Part shown: one piece after another, positions 14,750 to 15,431 of the stretch
Numbering within the stretch: the stretch's first letter is position 1
How the letters are laid out: each line of letters begins with the position of its first letter
Assembly: GCA_902779075.1 (NCBI GenBank)
Contig: CACZAK010000098.1
Location: 1-15,431, forward strand
DNA length: 15,431 nucleotides
DNA from: an uncultured bacterium
GTDB taxonomy: Bacteria > Verrucomicrobiota > Kiritimatiellia > RFP12 > UBA1067
Direction: 5' to 3'
Position numbers and translations under genes: made by a program
The notes under the pieces: model-generated
The model's database searches: none
The model's input: the letters and a program-made list of their open reading frames with translations, nothing else
Told to the model about the DNA's origin: nothing

Positions 14750-15431
14750 CGTCGCAAGCATATTCTCGCGCTTGCCCTCGCGCTTACCCTCGGCAATGCC
14801 CTCGCGCTTGCCCTCGGCAATGCCCTCGCGCTTGCCCTCGCGCTTGCCCTCGGCAATGCCCTCGGCCTTGCTCTCGGCCGCACGGCGTTCCGCGAATTCC
14901 TCAACTGCTTTGCACATGGCGTGCCTCCCTTCTTCTGAGTTCTTGAATTGACTAACTTGCCTCTTTAAAATGTCGAAATACATCTCCGCTGCGTTGCTGC
15001 ACAGAAAATCGTGCATCAACTTGCCAATATCGGATTTACTGTGCGTCGCACCGTTCACGTAAATGATGTGCGTACCGTCGCCGAAAGTCCTGCCGCCCAG
15101 TTCCCGTACCGTGCGGTCAATCCAGTAAGCATCCTTGCCGCCACCCATTACGTCGTTCTCGGTGATGAAGATGACGTAGGTATCGCGCAGTTTGTCAAAG
15201 TCCTCACCCGACTTGAGCGCGTTCGCGTCCATCAGCGCGGAGTTGTACCTCGCCCGTTTCGGCTCGGCTCCGTCTTTCGCGCGCTGAATCTCGATATCGT
15301 ATTCCTTTCCCTCGGAATCCCTTGCGAACACATCGAAGCGAACGCCGCGCCCCTGAAGGCTCTTTATCGGGTATTCGGTCTGCGACTTAACCACCTTCAA
15401 ATCCTTCTTGCCGAGGATGATCTGCAAAATC
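14714..15431 (-). CDS. Rpn-family nuclease / PD-(D/E)XK family transposase, 5' partial and 3' frameshifted
   Basis: At least 238 aa are visible and the N-terminus lies beyond the window (the first visible residues ILQIILGKKDLKVVKS look internal). The nuclease core shows LQGRGVRFDVFARDSEGKEY followed by DIEIQRA, i.e. the D...ExQ active-site strand of the PF12784-type family, then YVIFITENDVMGGG, IDRTVRELG and HIIYVNGA. HDFLCSNAAEMYFDILKRQV leads to a helical tail of EGIA/EGKR tetrapeptides (~residues 190-225) and MLATAKRMLK. The protein then ends abnormally with ERSGC instead of the family tail encoded out of frame at 14628-14713. Rpn proteins are DNA endonucleases linked to RecA-independent recombination; this copy may still be active because the core is intact. 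It lies upstream of, and in the same orientation as, the surface-protein operon, but a separate promoter lies between. Confidence 0.85.
   Translation of the reverse strand, partial: ILQIILGKKDLKVVKSQTEYPIKSLQGRGVRFDVFARDSEGKEYDIEIQRAKDGAEPKRARYNSALMDANALKSGEDFDKLRDTYVIFITENDVMGGGKDAYWIDRTVRELGGRTFGDGTHIIYVNGATHSKSDIGKLMHDFLCSNAAEMYFDILKRQVSQFKNSEEGRHAMCKAVEEFAERRAAESKAEGIAEGKREGKREGIAEGKREGIAEGKREGKRENMLATAKRMLKERSGC
14765..14870 (-). repeat. 12-bp repeat array encoding EGKR/EGIA
   Basis: About nine 12-bp units encode alternating EGKR and EGIA tetrapeptides in the nuclease C-terminal region. Units are nearly identical at DNA level, so the array can gain or lose units in frame. It probably forms a charged helix. 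Confidence 0.85.

Noticed and set aside
14765..14870. CRISPR-like array
   Set aside because: The repeats are 12-bp coding units without spacers, in frame within the nuclease gene.

Overview
The window looks like part of a PVC-superphylum bacterium, most likely the Kiritimatiellota/Verrucomicrobiota/Lentisphaerota neighbourhood and probably gut-associated. This is inferred from gene content: GC-rich DNA, very long secreted beta-solenoid proteins of the autotransporter-associated-strand kind with W-x(n)-NW motifs, 'STGTQYIDTG' and LamG modules, an HzsA-related cytochrome, a parallel beta-helix GH141-like enzyme, an Rpn-type nuclease with an EGKR/EGIA tail, and traces of a REP-associated transposase. 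No rRNA or tRNA confirms the taxon. All large genes lie on the minus strand, so they read from high to low coordinates.

Right to left. At 15431-14628 is an Rpn-family nuclease gene cut by the window edge, whose 3' end has been frameshifted by a perfect 20-bp tandem duplication. At 14627-14237 is a graveyard with decayed 3' ends of surface-protein genes. A consensus promoter (TTGACA/TATAAT, 14219-14193) and a good Shine-Dalgarno then lead into a 1012-aa secreted solenoid protein (14159-11121). Its first 38 codons are the 3' end (domains V and VI) of a group II intron. A 204-aa secreted protein follows 14 nt downstream (11106-10492).

Next comes a ~147-bp promoter/leader element (10466-10320) driving a 1027-aa exported HzsA-related di-heme protein (10311-7228). 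A 49-bp inverted repeat and a related promoter (7108-7080), with a C11 tract in the 5' UTR, precede a 1408-aa multi-domain surface protein (6876-2650). A 37-aa ORF on the plus strand (2434-2547) has its own terminator. A second copy of the promoter/leader element (2438-2292) drives a secreted GH141-like beta-helix protein (2287-242). A truncated REP-associated transposase fragment closes the window (164-1).

The genes read as an envelope/secretome cluster for glycan handling or adhesion, not as one metabolic pathway. The most unusual parts are regulatory: (1) the duplicated, nearly indel-free leader with conserved hairpins, one showing covariation, upstream of two unrelated exported proteins; (2) a shared extended -10 promoter architecture (TTGCGC-N17-YATRAT preceded by TGG) at three genes; (3) a group II intron catalytic-core remnant embedded in the expressed start of a surface-protein gene; (4) tracts prone to slippage. 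Start codons are often uncertain because strong Shine-Dalgarno sites are rare here.
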